From NCBI GenBank assembly GCA_933822405.4, contig CAKOGP040001847.1, positions 62,001 to 126,000 on the forward strand: 64,000 nt of DNA, read 5' to 3'. Below, in pieces: positions 53,737 through 63,209 of the stretch. This DNA is from Cylindrotheca closterium (taxonomy: Eukaryota; Bacillariophyta; Bacillariophyceae; Bacillariales; Bacillariaceae). The translations under genes and the position numbers were made by a program. Below the pieces are notes generated by a model, which worked only from the letters and a program-made list of their open reading frames with translations, did no database searches and was not told where the DNA came from. Position 1 is the first letter of the stretch. Each line of letters begins with the position of its first letter.

Positions 53737-55662
53737 ATGGGAAACAGATTGGACAAACCAAAGACGGACAAGGATACCGATATTGGCTTTGATGAGGAAG
53801 ATGGGTTGGACTGGGCTGTTTCTTCCATGCAAGGTTGGCGGGTGACAATGGAAGATGCACATATCATTGCTACTTGTAAGGATAGCTGTGCTCTTTCGAA
53901 TACTAACAATACTAGTAGCTGTGGCGTTGAAAAGTCGGATACCGCCATCCAAAGTGGTACTGATGATGACAAGTCATCCACGAATACAAAACAAGAGAGC
54001 ATGCCTGGTATCAAACATCAGGACAGTTCTACTGATCCAAGCAAGAATGAGGGAGACCAAAGCAAGGGCCAAAGCGAAAAAAGAAATTGCGAAATGTTAG
54101 ATCCAAAGGGAGGGGATGATGCCTTGAAACTTCCTCCACATCATTATTTCTTTTGCGTTTTCGACGGCCACGCTGGTGAGTTTGCAGCTCAATACGCTGG
54201 CAAGAACCTCTTGCCAGTTATACTGGAACAAGATGCGTTTCAAGAGTACGAACGAATCTGGAGGGAGCCCACGCTGTCTACTGGTGATGCTTCATCATCT
54301 TCTATGTCCGTCTCCAAGGAGCTTGGCAACAAGAAACTCAAAACGGAGTTGCATTCCAAAAATATGCAACAAGGCCAGAACAAACAAGTTGACTCGCATT
54401 CTCAGAACCACCCAAGCAACAAGAACAAGGTGGTGACCAATCAAAAGTTATTGCTTCAACGCGCCTTGGAAGACGCCTTTGTGGAATTGGACCTCATGCT
54501 CATGCAAGACATGGTCCGTCAAAATCTGATCATTCCACCACCACCACCACCACTGACCGGTACGGACTGTGAAAATTCTTTGCCTGTGGCCTCCAATAAT
54601 GCTACCACGGGCGATGCTGATGGAACACCTGAAGCAATGGAAAAAGAAGACGATAATGCGAGCAATACTGCGGCCAAATCGCAAAAAGTAGGAGGTGGTC
54701 CTATTCCTGGAACGACTGCTGTGGCAGTGCTGGTGACGCCCGATTGGATTATGTGTGCCAATCTGGGGGACAGTCGCGCTAGTCTCTTGGTATCTTCTTC
54801 TAATGACGACACCGCCAGCAATAAAAAGAAGGGTAGCCCTTCCGGCGAAGAGGAGCAAGATCCTTGGACCATTGTAAAATTGAGCGAGGACCACAAACCG
54901 GACTTGCCAAAAGAGCAAGCCAGAATCGAAGCGGACAATGGATTTGTGAAGGCAGGCCGTGTCGGTGGAGAATTATCGGTTTCGAGAGCATTCGGGGACT
55001 TTGATTTGAAGGAATCCTATCCTCCGCAACTTTACGATTACGAATCATCATTTTCTATCACCAAACGACAGAATCAACGCCGAAACAGACGAATGCAAGC
55101 TAGATTGCAAGGGGACGTGAGCAGCAATGGAATTGATGAAAAATCAGATGGGGAGAAAGAAGACGATATGGACTGGGAACACCTACGGACAATTGCTCAG
55201 CAATTGAAAGTATCTCCCTTCCCCGAAGTCTTTGCACATCCCCGAGGCAAACCAAAATATGGTATCGAAGAAGGAGTAAATCATCCAAATGGTCGAGAGA
55301 AGGTTCTTCTTTTGGGATGTGATGGCATTTGGGATGTCATGACGAATGAGCGCTGTCATAACTTGGTTCAAGAACGTTTGGCTAAGAGGAAATCCCGTTT
55401 TTGGCTGTCACTTTGGCGGGCAGCCGAAGAGATCTTTGACATCTGCTTGGAGAAAGAGTCTGACGACAATATGACAATGATAGTTGTTCATTTTTCAGAA
55501 GTATTGATTGATGGTGGCAAAAACCAGACTACTGCATCTGACGGGGTGTCTCGCAAAGGCCAAGGCAGCGAAACTCTTCGGACTAAGACAAATGATGAGA
55601 TTGTGAATCGTAGTGGCGAAACCCAGGTTGCGTCGAAAGGAGAATCATCAATTCCGTCATGA
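53737..55662 (+). CDS. PP2C-type protein phosphatase (copy 1)
   Basis: A 641-residue intronless Mg/Mn-dependent Ser/Thr phosphatase. Motifs in order: WAVSSMQGWRVTMEDAH, FCVFDGHAGEFAA, TTAVAVLVTPDWIMCANLGD, LSEDHKPDLPKEQARI, VGGELSVSRAFGDFDLK, LLGCDGIWDVMTNE and DNMTMIVVHF. The metal-binding Asp residues in these motifs are present. The start MGNRLDKPKT has a Gly2 suited to N-myristoylation, so membrane association is possible. Two low-complexity insertions (~residues 55-125 and ~185-310) separate the conserved blocks. It shares large parts with the copy at 56314. Confidence 0.93.
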   Translation: MGNRLDKPKTDKDTDIGFDEEDGLDWAVSSMQGWRVTMEDAHIIATCKDSCALSNTNNTSSCGVEKSDTAIQSGTDDDKSSTNTKQESMPGIKHQDSSTDPSKNEGDQSKGQSEKRNCEMLDPKGGDDALKLPPHHYFFCVFDGHAGEFAAQYAGKNLLPVILEQDAFQEYERIWREPTLSTGDASSSSMSVSKELGNKKLKTELHSKNMQQGQNKQVDSHSQNHPSNKNKVVTNQKLLLQRALEDAFVELDLMLMQDMVRQNLIIPPPPPPLTGTDCENSLPVASNNATTGDADGTPEAMEKEDDNASNTAAKSQKVGGGPIPGTTAVAVLVTPDWIMCANLGDSRASLLVSSSNDDTASNKKKGSPSGEEEQDPWTIVKLSEDHKPDLPKEQARIEADNGFVKAGRVGGELSVSRAFGDFDLKESYPPQLYDYESSFSITKRQNQRRNRRMQARLQGDVSSNGIDEKSDGEKEDDMDWEHLRTIAQQLKVSPFPEVFAHPRGKPKYGIEEGVNHPNGREKVLLLGCDGIWDVMTNERCHNLVQERLAKRKSRFWLSLWRAAEEIFDICLEKESDDNMTMIVVHFSEVLIDGGKNQTTASDGVSRKGQGSETLRTKTNDEIVNRSGETQVASKGESSIPS

Positions 55663-55998
55663 TGAATCATTTTCCAAAGCACAAATAGTGGTGGTCCTTG
55701 TTTGCTCGGAGACTCCAATGGAGCAGTGATGAGACCCGTGTTGGGCACAATAACTTAGAGTGCGTTTCAAGTCGTATTTTTTTTTAAATGTAGGGAAGTA
55801 TAATATTTTTTTATTTTAAAATAAGATATTAGGACTACAATATAATACATGCAAATGACGCCATCATGTAAAGAATCGGTCTGTATATATCCTCGAGACC
55901 GCAACAGAAGCAAGAAACCACGAAGAAAAATGTCATACAGTATGGTTTACCGATTTTTCTAGAAGTGGAATGATAAAAATAGCAAAAGAATTGTACAA
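55663..55998. other. Spacer between PP2C copy 1 and deleted 5S copy
   Basis: AT-rich sequence with a T-run at 55768-55790. No gene is supported. Confidence 0.5.
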
Positions 55999-56095
55999 GA
56001 ATGCAACACCTGGGATTCCAACGTGGTCCCCCACCGTAGTACTAACCAGGCCCGAACATGGGAAGCGGTGCTGTCATGTTGGTATGGTCGTATCC
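55999..56095 (-). pseudogene. 5S rRNA copy with internal 21-base deletion
   Basis: 97 bases on the minus strand match the 5S gene at 58972-59089, except that 21 bases are missing between CCCGAACATG and GGAAGCGG (plus strand). The lost part covers the AGCGAAGTTAAGC region of the internal promoter, so transcription and folding should fail. Confidence 0.85.
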
Positions 56096-56313
56096 GTTAG
56101 CTGAGAAAAATTTTTGATCTACAAACTGTTGTACAAACTCTGCTTGTTCACTATTTCTTCGGCGCTTCGACATTATCATTTCAACCACCACCATGAGAAT
56201 CCAACCTCATCATCAAAGTGGCACTGCTTGATCAGCCTTTAAAGTCTTACATCCGTATTATTACGTCTAGTTGAAGAATCTGCAACTACCCCCAACTAGC
56301 TATCGTCATAACT

Positions 56314-58272
56314 ATGGGAAACACATTGGACAAACCCAAGACGGAAAAGGATACCAGTGTTGGTGTCAGCTCGGAAGATGGGTTGTCTTGGGGTGTTTCT
56401 TCCATGCAAGGATGGCGACTAACTATGGAAGATGCACATATTATTGCATCTTGCCATGCCACTTGTGCTGCACATCCAAACAATAGTAAAAGCAGCTGTG
56501 ATGCTCATACTGGCGAACAGTTGAATACGACCCACAATGGAAATCACAATAGCAAGAACACAAGACCAAGAGACTTGCGTAGTAAGAAAAGTCCGATCAT
56601 TTCTACGGATCCAAATAATGAGGGAGGCCGAACCAATGGGCAAAACGAGCATCATGTGGATGAAATAAAAGAACCAACAAACGACGACGATGGGGATTTC
56701 AAACTTCCTCCACATCACTATTTCTTTTGCGTTCTCGACGGTCACGGGGGAGATTTTGCGGCTTACTACTGTGCCGACCATCTCTTGCCAATTTTACTGG
56801 AACAAGATTCGTTTCAAGAGTACGAAAGGATCTGGAGGGAGACGCTATCTACCAGTGCTGCGTCATCCTCATCCTCCAAGATGTTTAAAAACAAGAAGCG
56901 CAAAACGGAATGGCAGTCGAAGAATAATCAACATCAACAACAACAACAAGGCAAGAATAACAACGACTCACATCATCAGAACCACTCAAGCAAAAGCAAA
57001 TGGAACAAGAAAAATGCAAACAAGGCATCGGCGAAAAAGAAGATTGCCATTCATCAAAAGTTGTTGCTGCAACGTGCCCTTGAAGATGCCTTTGTGGAAT
57101 TGGACCTCATGCTCTTGCAAGAAATGGTCCTCCAGAAAATGGTGGTCATTCCAACTGATATGGATTATAAAAATTCTTTGACTGTGGCGGCCTATGGTAC
57201 CAACATGGACGATGATGATTGGGGAACTTATGACACTATGGAAGAAGACAATGCCAGTAGTAGCAGCAGCTTGATGAAATCGCAAAATGCGCATGGTGAT
57301 ACGATTCCTGGAACGACGGCTGTGGCAGTACTGGTGACGCCCGATTGGATTCTCTGCGCCAATTTGGGGGACAGTCGTGCTAGTCTACTGTTATCATCGT
57401 CCAACCAAAAGGGTAACTCGATGATTCACGAGCAACAGAACTCCAACCCACAGCATACTAACAGTAAGAAGAAGAAGAAACGAAAAGAAAACAAGAAAAA
57501 GAATGGTGCGGTGGCAAAGAAAAATGACGACGGTGATTGCGGCCCACCGGAGCAAGCGTATTGGACCATTGTAGCATTGAGTGAGGACCACAAGCCAGAT
57601 TTGCCAGAAGAACAAACTAGAATCGAGGCGGCCAATGGAAGTGTGACAATGGGAGGGCGTGTCGATGGAGAATTGGCGGTGTCGAGAGCATTCGGAGACT
57701 TTGGCTTCAAGGAAACCTATCCTCGCCACCTTTATAATTGCCAATCACCTTCATCCATCACGAAGCGACAGAATCGACGGAGAAAAAGACGAATGCAAGC
57801 TAGACTGCAAGGGGATGTGAGCAGCAATGGAATTGATGAAAAATCAGAGGGAGAGAAAGAAGAGGATCTTGATTGGGAGCGCCAACGGACAATGGCTCAG
57901 CAATTGAAAGTATCTCCCTTCCCCGAAGTTTTTGCATATCCACGAGGCGAACTGAAGCATGAAGAAGCAGATAGTCCAAATTGTCGAGAGAAAATTCTTC
58001 TATTGGGCTGTGACGGTATTTGGGATGTCATGACAAATGAACACTGTCACAAGTTGGTTCAAGAACTTTTGGCCGAGAGGGAAGCCAACATGGGGTTGGT
58101 AGCTGAAGAGATCTTGGACACATGCCTAAAAAAGGGGTCCAGAGATAATATGACAATGATGGTCGTCCATTTTTCAGATTTAGCGATTGATGCTGGTGGA
58201 AGCCAGACTACCTCATCTGGCGGGGGTGTCTTGAAAAGGCGAAAGCAACGAAACTCTGCGAACCAAGGCTAA
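56314..58272 (+). CDS. PP2C-type protein phosphatase (copy 2)
   Basis: A 652-residue paralogue of copy 1, intronless. All PP2C motifs are present: WGVSSMQGWRLTMEDAH, FCVLDGHGGDFAA, TTAVAVLVTPDWILCANLGD, LSEDHKPDLPEEQTRI, LAVSRAFGDFGFK, LLGCDGIWDVMTNE and DNMTMMVVHF. The start MGNTLDKPKTEK again has Gly2. The insertions differ: a Gln/Asn/His-rich one (~residues 195-250) and a very basic one (KKKKRKENKKKNG, ~residues 389-401). Those regions diverge fastest, whereas the catalytic blocks are close to copy 1. The basic stretch could be a nuclear or nucleolar signal. Confidence 0.93.
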   Translation: MGNTLDKPKTEKDTSVGVSSEDGLSWGVSSMQGWRLTMEDAHIIASCHATCAAHPNNSKSSCDAHTGEQLNTTHNGNHNSKNTRPRDLRSKKSPIISTDPNNEGGRTNGQNEHHVDEIKEPTNDDDGDFKLPPHHYFFCVLDGHGGDFAAYYCADHLLPILLEQDSFQEYERIWRETLSTSAASSSSSKMFKNKKRKTEWQSKNNQHQQQQQGKNNNDSHHQNHSSKSKWNKKNANKASAKKKIAIHQKLLLQRALEDAFVELDLMLLQEMVLQKMVVIPTDMDYKNSLTVAAYGTNMDDDDWGTYDTMEEDNASSSSSLMKSQNAHGDTIPGTTAVAVLVTPDWILCANLGDSRASLLLSSSNQKGNSMIHEQQNSNPQHTNSKKKKKRKENKKKNGAVAKKNDDGDCGPPEQAYWTIVALSEDHKPDLPEEQTRIEAANGSVTMGGRVDGELAVSRAFGDFGFKETYPRHLYNCQSPSSITKRQNRRRKRRMQARLQGDVSSNGIDEKSEGEKEEDLDWERQRTMAQQLKVSPFPEVFAYPRGELKHEEADSPNCREKILLLGCDGIWDVMTNEHCHKLVQELLAEREANMGLVAEEILDTCLKKGSRDNMTMMVVHFSDLAIDAGGSQTTSSGGGVLKRRKQRNSANQG

Positions 58273-58354
58273 TGATGAATGTGAATCATAGCGTGATAAC
58301 CTTGCTTGTATCTGAAGGAAAACGACTGTTGTGTTATGATGTCCATTCCAGACG

Positions 58355-58561
58355 ATGTTGAAGATGTTCGATTCAGCAAAGCCCAACCAGCAAATGAATC
58401 AATTGAATGATCCTTTCACACTTTCTCCCATCGCCTTGCGTCATGGAAGGTCCCATGATGGTGTGTGGTGTTGGGAAGAACACTACATCCCTTACTTTGC
58501 TCGTCAGCTAGGATATGGAGGGCGAGTGGATGTGGAGATCCGCCAAAAATGTCAAGACTAG
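58355..58561 (+). pseudogene. Fragment of an alpha/beta hydrolase
   Basis: A 68-residue frame reads PIALRHGRSHDGVWCWEEHY, then IPYFARQLGYGG. That is like the start of alpha/beta-hydrolase folds (usual pattern hxHGxxHxxWCWE…PYFAxxGY). There is no nucleophile elbow, and the frame stops early. It is probably a remnant brought in between the PP2C copy 2 and the 5S gene. Confidence 0.5.
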
Positions 58562-58971
58562 GCTTTTCTTTGATAATTACATAAAATCCTACTTACTATT
58601 TTTGAAAATTGGCTATTGCGTGATTGCCAACCACCAACAGCTAATTTTCGAATTCCGACACCTACAAATACAAAATAGTACTCGCATGGGTAGTACACGT
58701 ACGGTATATGATATCATACACAGAGTTGACGTTGTTGGTCTTTTCTCTTTTAAAAAAATTGACATGGTCGCGTGAACTTACACACCAACATGTTGAATGT
58801 ATGTACAATCGTAAATGTACGGTATTGTAAAACCCTGCAAATTGTTTTGATGCATATTTTCATGTTGTCGTGTTCGTGGCAAAAGAAATTTTCCGCGATG
58901 TAAAACTGAAAATATACAGCAAAACTACCAGAACGTGATATAAAATACGTGTATTGCCACAAAGGGCAAAA
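58562..58971. other. Spacer before the 5S gene
   Basis: No gene is supported. A palindrome-like CGTACGG and several AT-rich runs are the only visible features. Confidence 0.45.
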
Positions 58972-59089
58972 GAATACAACACCTGGGATTCCAACGTGGT
59001 CCCCCACCGTAGTACTAACCAGGCCCGAACATGCTTAACTTCGCTGAGCGGACGGGAAGCGGTGCTGTCATGTTGGTATGGTCGTATCC
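58972..59089 (-). rRNA. 5S rRNA: 5S ribosomal RNA
   Basis: 118 bases on the minus strand with 5S features: start GGATACGACCATACC, centre CAGCGAAGTTAAGC, then GGGCCTGGTTAGTACTACGG and GGGGGACCACGTTGGAATCC, and the end GGTGTTGTATTC. The two ends pair (GGATACGA with TTGTATTC). A TTTT lies directly downstream on the minus strand (plus strand AAAA at about 58968-58971), as expected for RNA polymerase III. A deleted copy lies at 55999-56095. Confidence 0.92.
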
Positions 59090-59278
59090 GTTGGCTGAGG
59101 AAAATGTTTAAACTACGAACTGTTGTACAAACTCTGCTTGTTCACTATTTCTTCGGCGCTTCGACATTATCATTTCAACCACCACCATGAGAATCCAATC
59201 TCATCATCAAAGCGGCACTGCTTGACCAGCCTTTAAAGTATTACATCCGTATCGGTTATCTAATACAATGAGCTTATA

Positions 59279-59313
59279 TTACATTGGACAATACCGAAAG
59301 AAGGAAAACAGCC
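59279..59313 (+). pseudogene. Trace of a third PP2C start
   Basis: ACATTGGACAATACCGAAAG and the following bases align to the PP2C start codons 2-13 (ACATTGGACAAACCCAAGAC). They follow a third copy of the array flank. The start ATG and the rest of the gene are gone. Confidence 0.65.
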
Positions 59314-59446
59314 ACCACCAAACGATTGTTACTATACATATTTTTTCTTTGTCTAAAGTTAAAGTCAACTACAGCATCGAAAAGTCAGTATCATTCGGAT
59401 TGCATGAGATGTATTCTTCCTTGTTCTTTCGTATCATCCAGCATTC

Positions 59447-60064
59447 TTACAAATCCTCCATGAATTCAACTGGGTACCATCCCATAGATTCTGGCCTCCG
59501 CCCCTGTGCTGGTCGACGACACAAATGATAGGCTTCGTTCGGACCAACTTTAGCTTCGACAATCTCAACTACATCGCCTATACGAATGTTGGCCAGCATT
59601 TTGGTCCCATCCAACGATGGTTCGACGTGAGCAATCTTGCATTGAAATAGGGTTGGAAGACTATTGTCCCATTCTGGCTGGTTCATCTCGTTTGCTTCTT
59701 GTTGCATATCTACCAACATTTTCATTCGTTCCTTGGATTCTTGCTCTTGCTTGTATTGCAACACTTGATCCACGGCGACCAATCCGAGCAGTCCCCATCC
59801 CAAACGAATGAGCCAAGTGCCCAAGCGACTCTCAGTTCTGTTGGAAGAATCGGAAGATGAAGAAAAGAAGCGAGGTCGCGAGTCCAGAGACTTCGAAGTG
59901 CCCATTGTCCTTCGACTAGATAGCATTCTTGATTTGGCATGCGTGGAACAAAGTCGACGTTGCTGATGTGACGGTTGACAACCGCGATGCAGAACTCCAC
60001 GAGACGCTGCCGTCTCTATTGTCGATTGGATTCTTGTGCGTGTACTAGAAACAGATCTCAGCAT
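59447..60064 (-). CDS. Membrane-anchored SH3-like protein, possibly mitochondrial
   Basis: A 205-residue intronless frame. The first ~75 residues are rich in Arg/Ser with almost no acidic residues, ending RPRFFSSSSDSS, like a mitochondrial presequence. A hydrophobic span follows (WLIRLGWGLLGLVAVDQVL, ~83-101), then a short charged coil. The C-terminal ~65 residues alternate beta-strand-like segments (KMLANIRIGDVVEIVEA … GWYPVEFMEDL), an SH3-like pattern. I do not know the family; orientation and function are inferred at most. Confidence 0.7.
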   Translation of the reverse strand: MLRSVSSTRTRIQSTIETAASRGVLHRGCQPSHQQRRLCSTHAKSRMLSSRRTMGTSKSLDSRPRFFSSSSDSSNRTESRLGTWLIRLGWGLLGLVAVDQVLQYKQEQESKERMKMLVDMQQEANEMNQPEWDNSLPTLFQCKIAHVEPSLDGTKMLANIRIGDVVEIVEAKVGPNEAYHLCRRPAQGRRPESMGWYPVEFMEDL

Positions 60065-60535
60065 TTTCTTCGTTTCGCTCTTCTCGGAAAATAAATAGGA
60101 TTTGGATAATGGTGCAAGATGAAAGCTTCTTGGGGGGAATAGGATGAATGTAAGGTGCCGTCTATAGATCTTGTGATGTATTTTACGCTCGTCCTCTTCT
60201 TTTCTATTGCTTGTTGTGAGTCAGAGCTCTCGTCTTGCCGCCGTTGCTCTTTTCTATTTGAGTCGAAGTGTTCCTAAATCGGAGGGACCTGCGGCCGAAA
60301 ACCCCGCCAAAAAAGGATTGGACCCGTTAATTAAAAGTCGCAGTCACGGAAGCTCGCATATGTGCAAACGATGTCACTCAATCACTTCAGCTGTGACTGC
60401 TCCGAAAAAAGACTACAGTACACAGTACAAAGCATTTGATTGACAGTACCTCTGGACTCATATCACAGTGTGCATAGTTTGCGTGCAAGCTAACCTCAAC
60501 TCAGTTTATTTGACAATAGAAAACATTCGGACATT
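60065..60535. other. Intergenic, nothing recognised
   Basis: Between divergent genes. A 78-residue frame at 60207-60443 has no recognisable content and is likely chance. Confidence 0.5.
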
Positions 60536-62271
60536 ATGAATTCAGAAGAAAACGAAGAAACGGGAGCAGAAAGTTCGACGCCCAGGAAAGCAGGGAGCTC
60601 GGCAAAGCGTGTGACCATGTCTGGTGTGGAAAGTGCAGATACTGCACCGAACACTCCCGACGACAAAGGACCAGCTGATGAGGTTTTCGTGCTGGAGAAC
60701 GGTGGAGATGGTGACGAGGATGACGACAAACCACCATCCAAACTGCTTACCAAAATTGAAAAACTTGTGGACAAAGTGGAACGCCGACGAGATAATCGTA
60801 TGGCAGTCTCATCTAAGGCCCGGAATCACTTTGTCGCTCTCTGTCTACAAAAGGTCAGCGAGCTGGGAGGAAACAGAAATAGTGGAATTCCACTTGCCGA
60901 ATTGCGCAAAATGAGAGACACGCAAAAAGAAAATGGAGGACAAGTTGGTGAAATTTTTGAGTCCGCCGTAAATGTCATGGAAGAAGCGGAGGGCAGATTC
61001 TTCTACTATCGTAGTTTCAACGAGTATTACTTGGTAAGTTGTTTGGAGTTTCCTTGTATATACAGTTATCATGGAGACAGTATCACATCTGACAGATCGT
61101 CTTTTGCTTTTCATCTTTTTACAGACACTAGAGGAAAACTACTTTCGACGTAATCCGTCCATTGCAGCACTTGCTGGAGTCCTTGCGTACTATATTTGTA
61201 GTCTCGTTCTATTTTGCGGAATTTTGGGTAATAACAGTACTTGTCCATCAACAGACGGGCGTCCAATTTATGAGGGATGGTTGACAGCGATCTACTTTGC
61301 CAGTGTCACAATCTCAACTGTCGGATACGGAGATGTCAGTTTCGTTGGCTCTGGTACAGAGGTCTGGAGAGTCTTGATTGGGACTCTGTACATGATCGTT
61401 GCCATGGTTGTTGCCGTCACTGTATTTTCATCCCTTTCCAGCAAGGCTCTTGAGTTCACAGGAAGTGCTGTTGCCCCCCAATTGGAGCCTTTAATTGAAA
61501 AATTTATCTCCCTGGAGAAAAACGAATCATTGACTACTCAGCTGCGAAGGGTATGGCTTTTCAAGATCTTTGAGCTGTCTGTAACTTTTTTGTTGATCAA
61601 TGTCTTTGGAATGTGTGTTGCAATGCTTGTCATGGGTACCACTAAAGATGGCGATGAGATTGATTGGTCCTGGATGACAGCATTTTACTGGGCGGTTCAA
61701 ACCACGACAACAATTGGTACATTCCAACTCTTTCTATTTTTACAATCTCATGGGTAATGTCTCTCACATGTTGACGATGTCCTCTTTGAAAAATACTGTA
61801 GGTTACGGTGATTTGGACATGCCATTTGACTTGAGATGGTTCAACTTCTTGTTTGCTATTATTGGGACGACGTTTGCAGCTTCGATTCTGGGTTCGTTGG
61901 CCGAACTTGATAGTAAGTTGAAGAATATGCGTACACTTTACATCTGGCAGAACCGAGAAGTCAGTATGCAGCTAATTAACGACATGGAAGGCGACGGAGA
62001 CAAACAACTGGACGAGTACGAATTCTTGATTGGATCATTACTTACGTTGGAATTGGTTCAACGAGAGGATGTCGAAAAAATCATGGACAAATTCCGCGAC
62101 CTCGCGGGCATGGATCAAGTCATTGACACAAGAGATATTGAACAGCACCAGAGACAATTGTCAGCTCTGAGGATCTCAAAAGCCGATATTGAGAAATACA
62201 ATGCCAAGAAGAGAGAAGAAATGGATTATTGGCAGGATGTCGATCATGCTGCTGACGAAAATGCGCAATAG
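60536..62271 (+). CDS. Two-pore potassium channel (TPK) with EF hand
   Basis: Predicted 519-residue channel with three exons: 60536-61033, 61125-61716 and 61802-62271. The introns are 91 and 85 bases, GT-AG, in phase. The second intron splits the second selectivity filter, which rejoins as TTTIGYGD. Filters: TVGYGD (~231-236) and TIGYGD (~362-367). Four membrane spans surround them (first ~183-199). An N-terminal ~165-residue acidic region comes first. One EF-hand loop (DMEGDGDKQLDE, 424-435) follows the last span and suggests Ca2+ regulation. Plant TPKs usually have two EF hands, so only one is notable. Location (vacuole, plastid or plasma membrane) is unknown. Confidence 0.92.
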
Positions 62272-62389
62272 ACAAAGTGACACTGTCTGAGCAAGAAAAA
62301 CCATACTACATTGTATTCCATAGTCCCATATATATAACATGTTCCATATTTGTGAAACCCATAGTTTTAGGTTACATAATAGCAGTAAT

Positions 62390-62893
62390 TCACTCGGATG
62401 CCTGTCGCAGACCACATCCCCATTCTTGCAGAGTTTGCAGAACTGGAGTTGCTGATAGCGCAGATGTCAATTTACTTGATCCGGATGGGTGGAGTTCAGC
62501 GGCGAGCGCTGCAGCCCGCTTTTCGGCCACAGCTTGTTGAAGACAAGTGATGTACGTGTAAGCTTCAGCAATTTGGTCAGGATCGTAATTCTCTTCACGT
62601 AGTTGTGTATCCTGTTCCGCCATGACGGATTGGAAGGCATAATACCGAGCTCCCCTATCATAGTCGAATTCCTCTGGAGTTTTCAAACCTAGGTTGCAAA
62701 AGTCCTCGTCGTCTGAACATTCATCTGGATGTTCTATCATTCGTTCGACGGTGTTTCGAAGATCTTGTCTCAGATTGGAAAACTCTTCCTTTGTGTACCA
62801 TTTTCCAGCTGTTGAGATGTAGGTAGTCGATACGTTTGGAGAGAAATTAACGCTCTTGACGCTAGAGGTGAGATCAGATGTGGTAGGGTACAT
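62390..62893 (-). CDS. Conserved-looking small protein of unknown function
   Basis: A 167-residue intronless frame starting at the ATG at 62893 (MYPTTSDL); an upstream in-frame ATG at 62953 would add 20 residues. It reads like a compact helical protein: KWYTKEEFSNLRQDLRNTVE, GLKTPEEFDYDRGARYYAFQ and an Ala-rich C-terminal helix. Short acidic/helical proteins with a 'WYT..E' start occur in other diatoms in my recollection, but I cannot name a function. No signal peptide or membrane span. Confidence 0.65.
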   Translation of the reverse strand: MYPTTSDLTSSVKSVNFSPNVSTTYISTAGKWYTKEEFSNLRQDLRNTVERMIEHPDECSDDEDFCNLGLKTPEEFDYDRGARYYAFQSVMAEQDTQLREENYDPDQIAEAYTYITCLQQAVAEKRAAALAAELHPSGSSKLTSALSATPVLQTLQEWGCGLRQASE

Positions 62894-63209
62894 AATGGAT
62901 TGTACACAGTATGAAGATATGTGTGATTTTGTCTTGGATATAATACACATCACTGATCACGTTGGAAAGAGATCAGAATTTTTAAATTCCACCAAAGCGC
63001 GGTTAAGTATTCGATCTTGGGTTGTTCACGCCACATATAATTATCGCGTATGTCCGATATTTAACGGAATCAATCAATCAATCAAATCGAACCTCTGCTC
63101 CCAAAGAATAAAAAATCTTGGGGTGGCCCCGTTTCACGTCTCAGCATGTGCACGTCTCACAAAAAAGGAATGTTCATAAAAAAGAAAATAGGAGAAGACA
63201 TCAGAACAA

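Larger units (their letters stand above)
53171..59315. repeat. Tandem array: flank - PP2C - 5S, two copies plus remnant
   Basis: Three similar flank segments (starting near 53171, 56195 and 59189) each precede a PP2C start. The first two lead to full PP2C genes followed by a 5S copy (deleted in the first, full in the second). The third leads only to a ~33-base trace of a PP2C start. The pattern indicates tandem duplication followed by decay. Confidence 0.8.

Noticed and set aside
59119..59200. A coding gene in GTACAAACTCTGCTTG… near the 5S copies
   Set aside because: The sequence is repeated near 56130 as array flank and does not keep an open frame in both copies.
60207..60443. 78-residue frame with paired cysteines (CKRCHS)
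   Set aside because: A single CxxC in a short frame is not enough; there is no second pair, and the ends look like spacer DNA.
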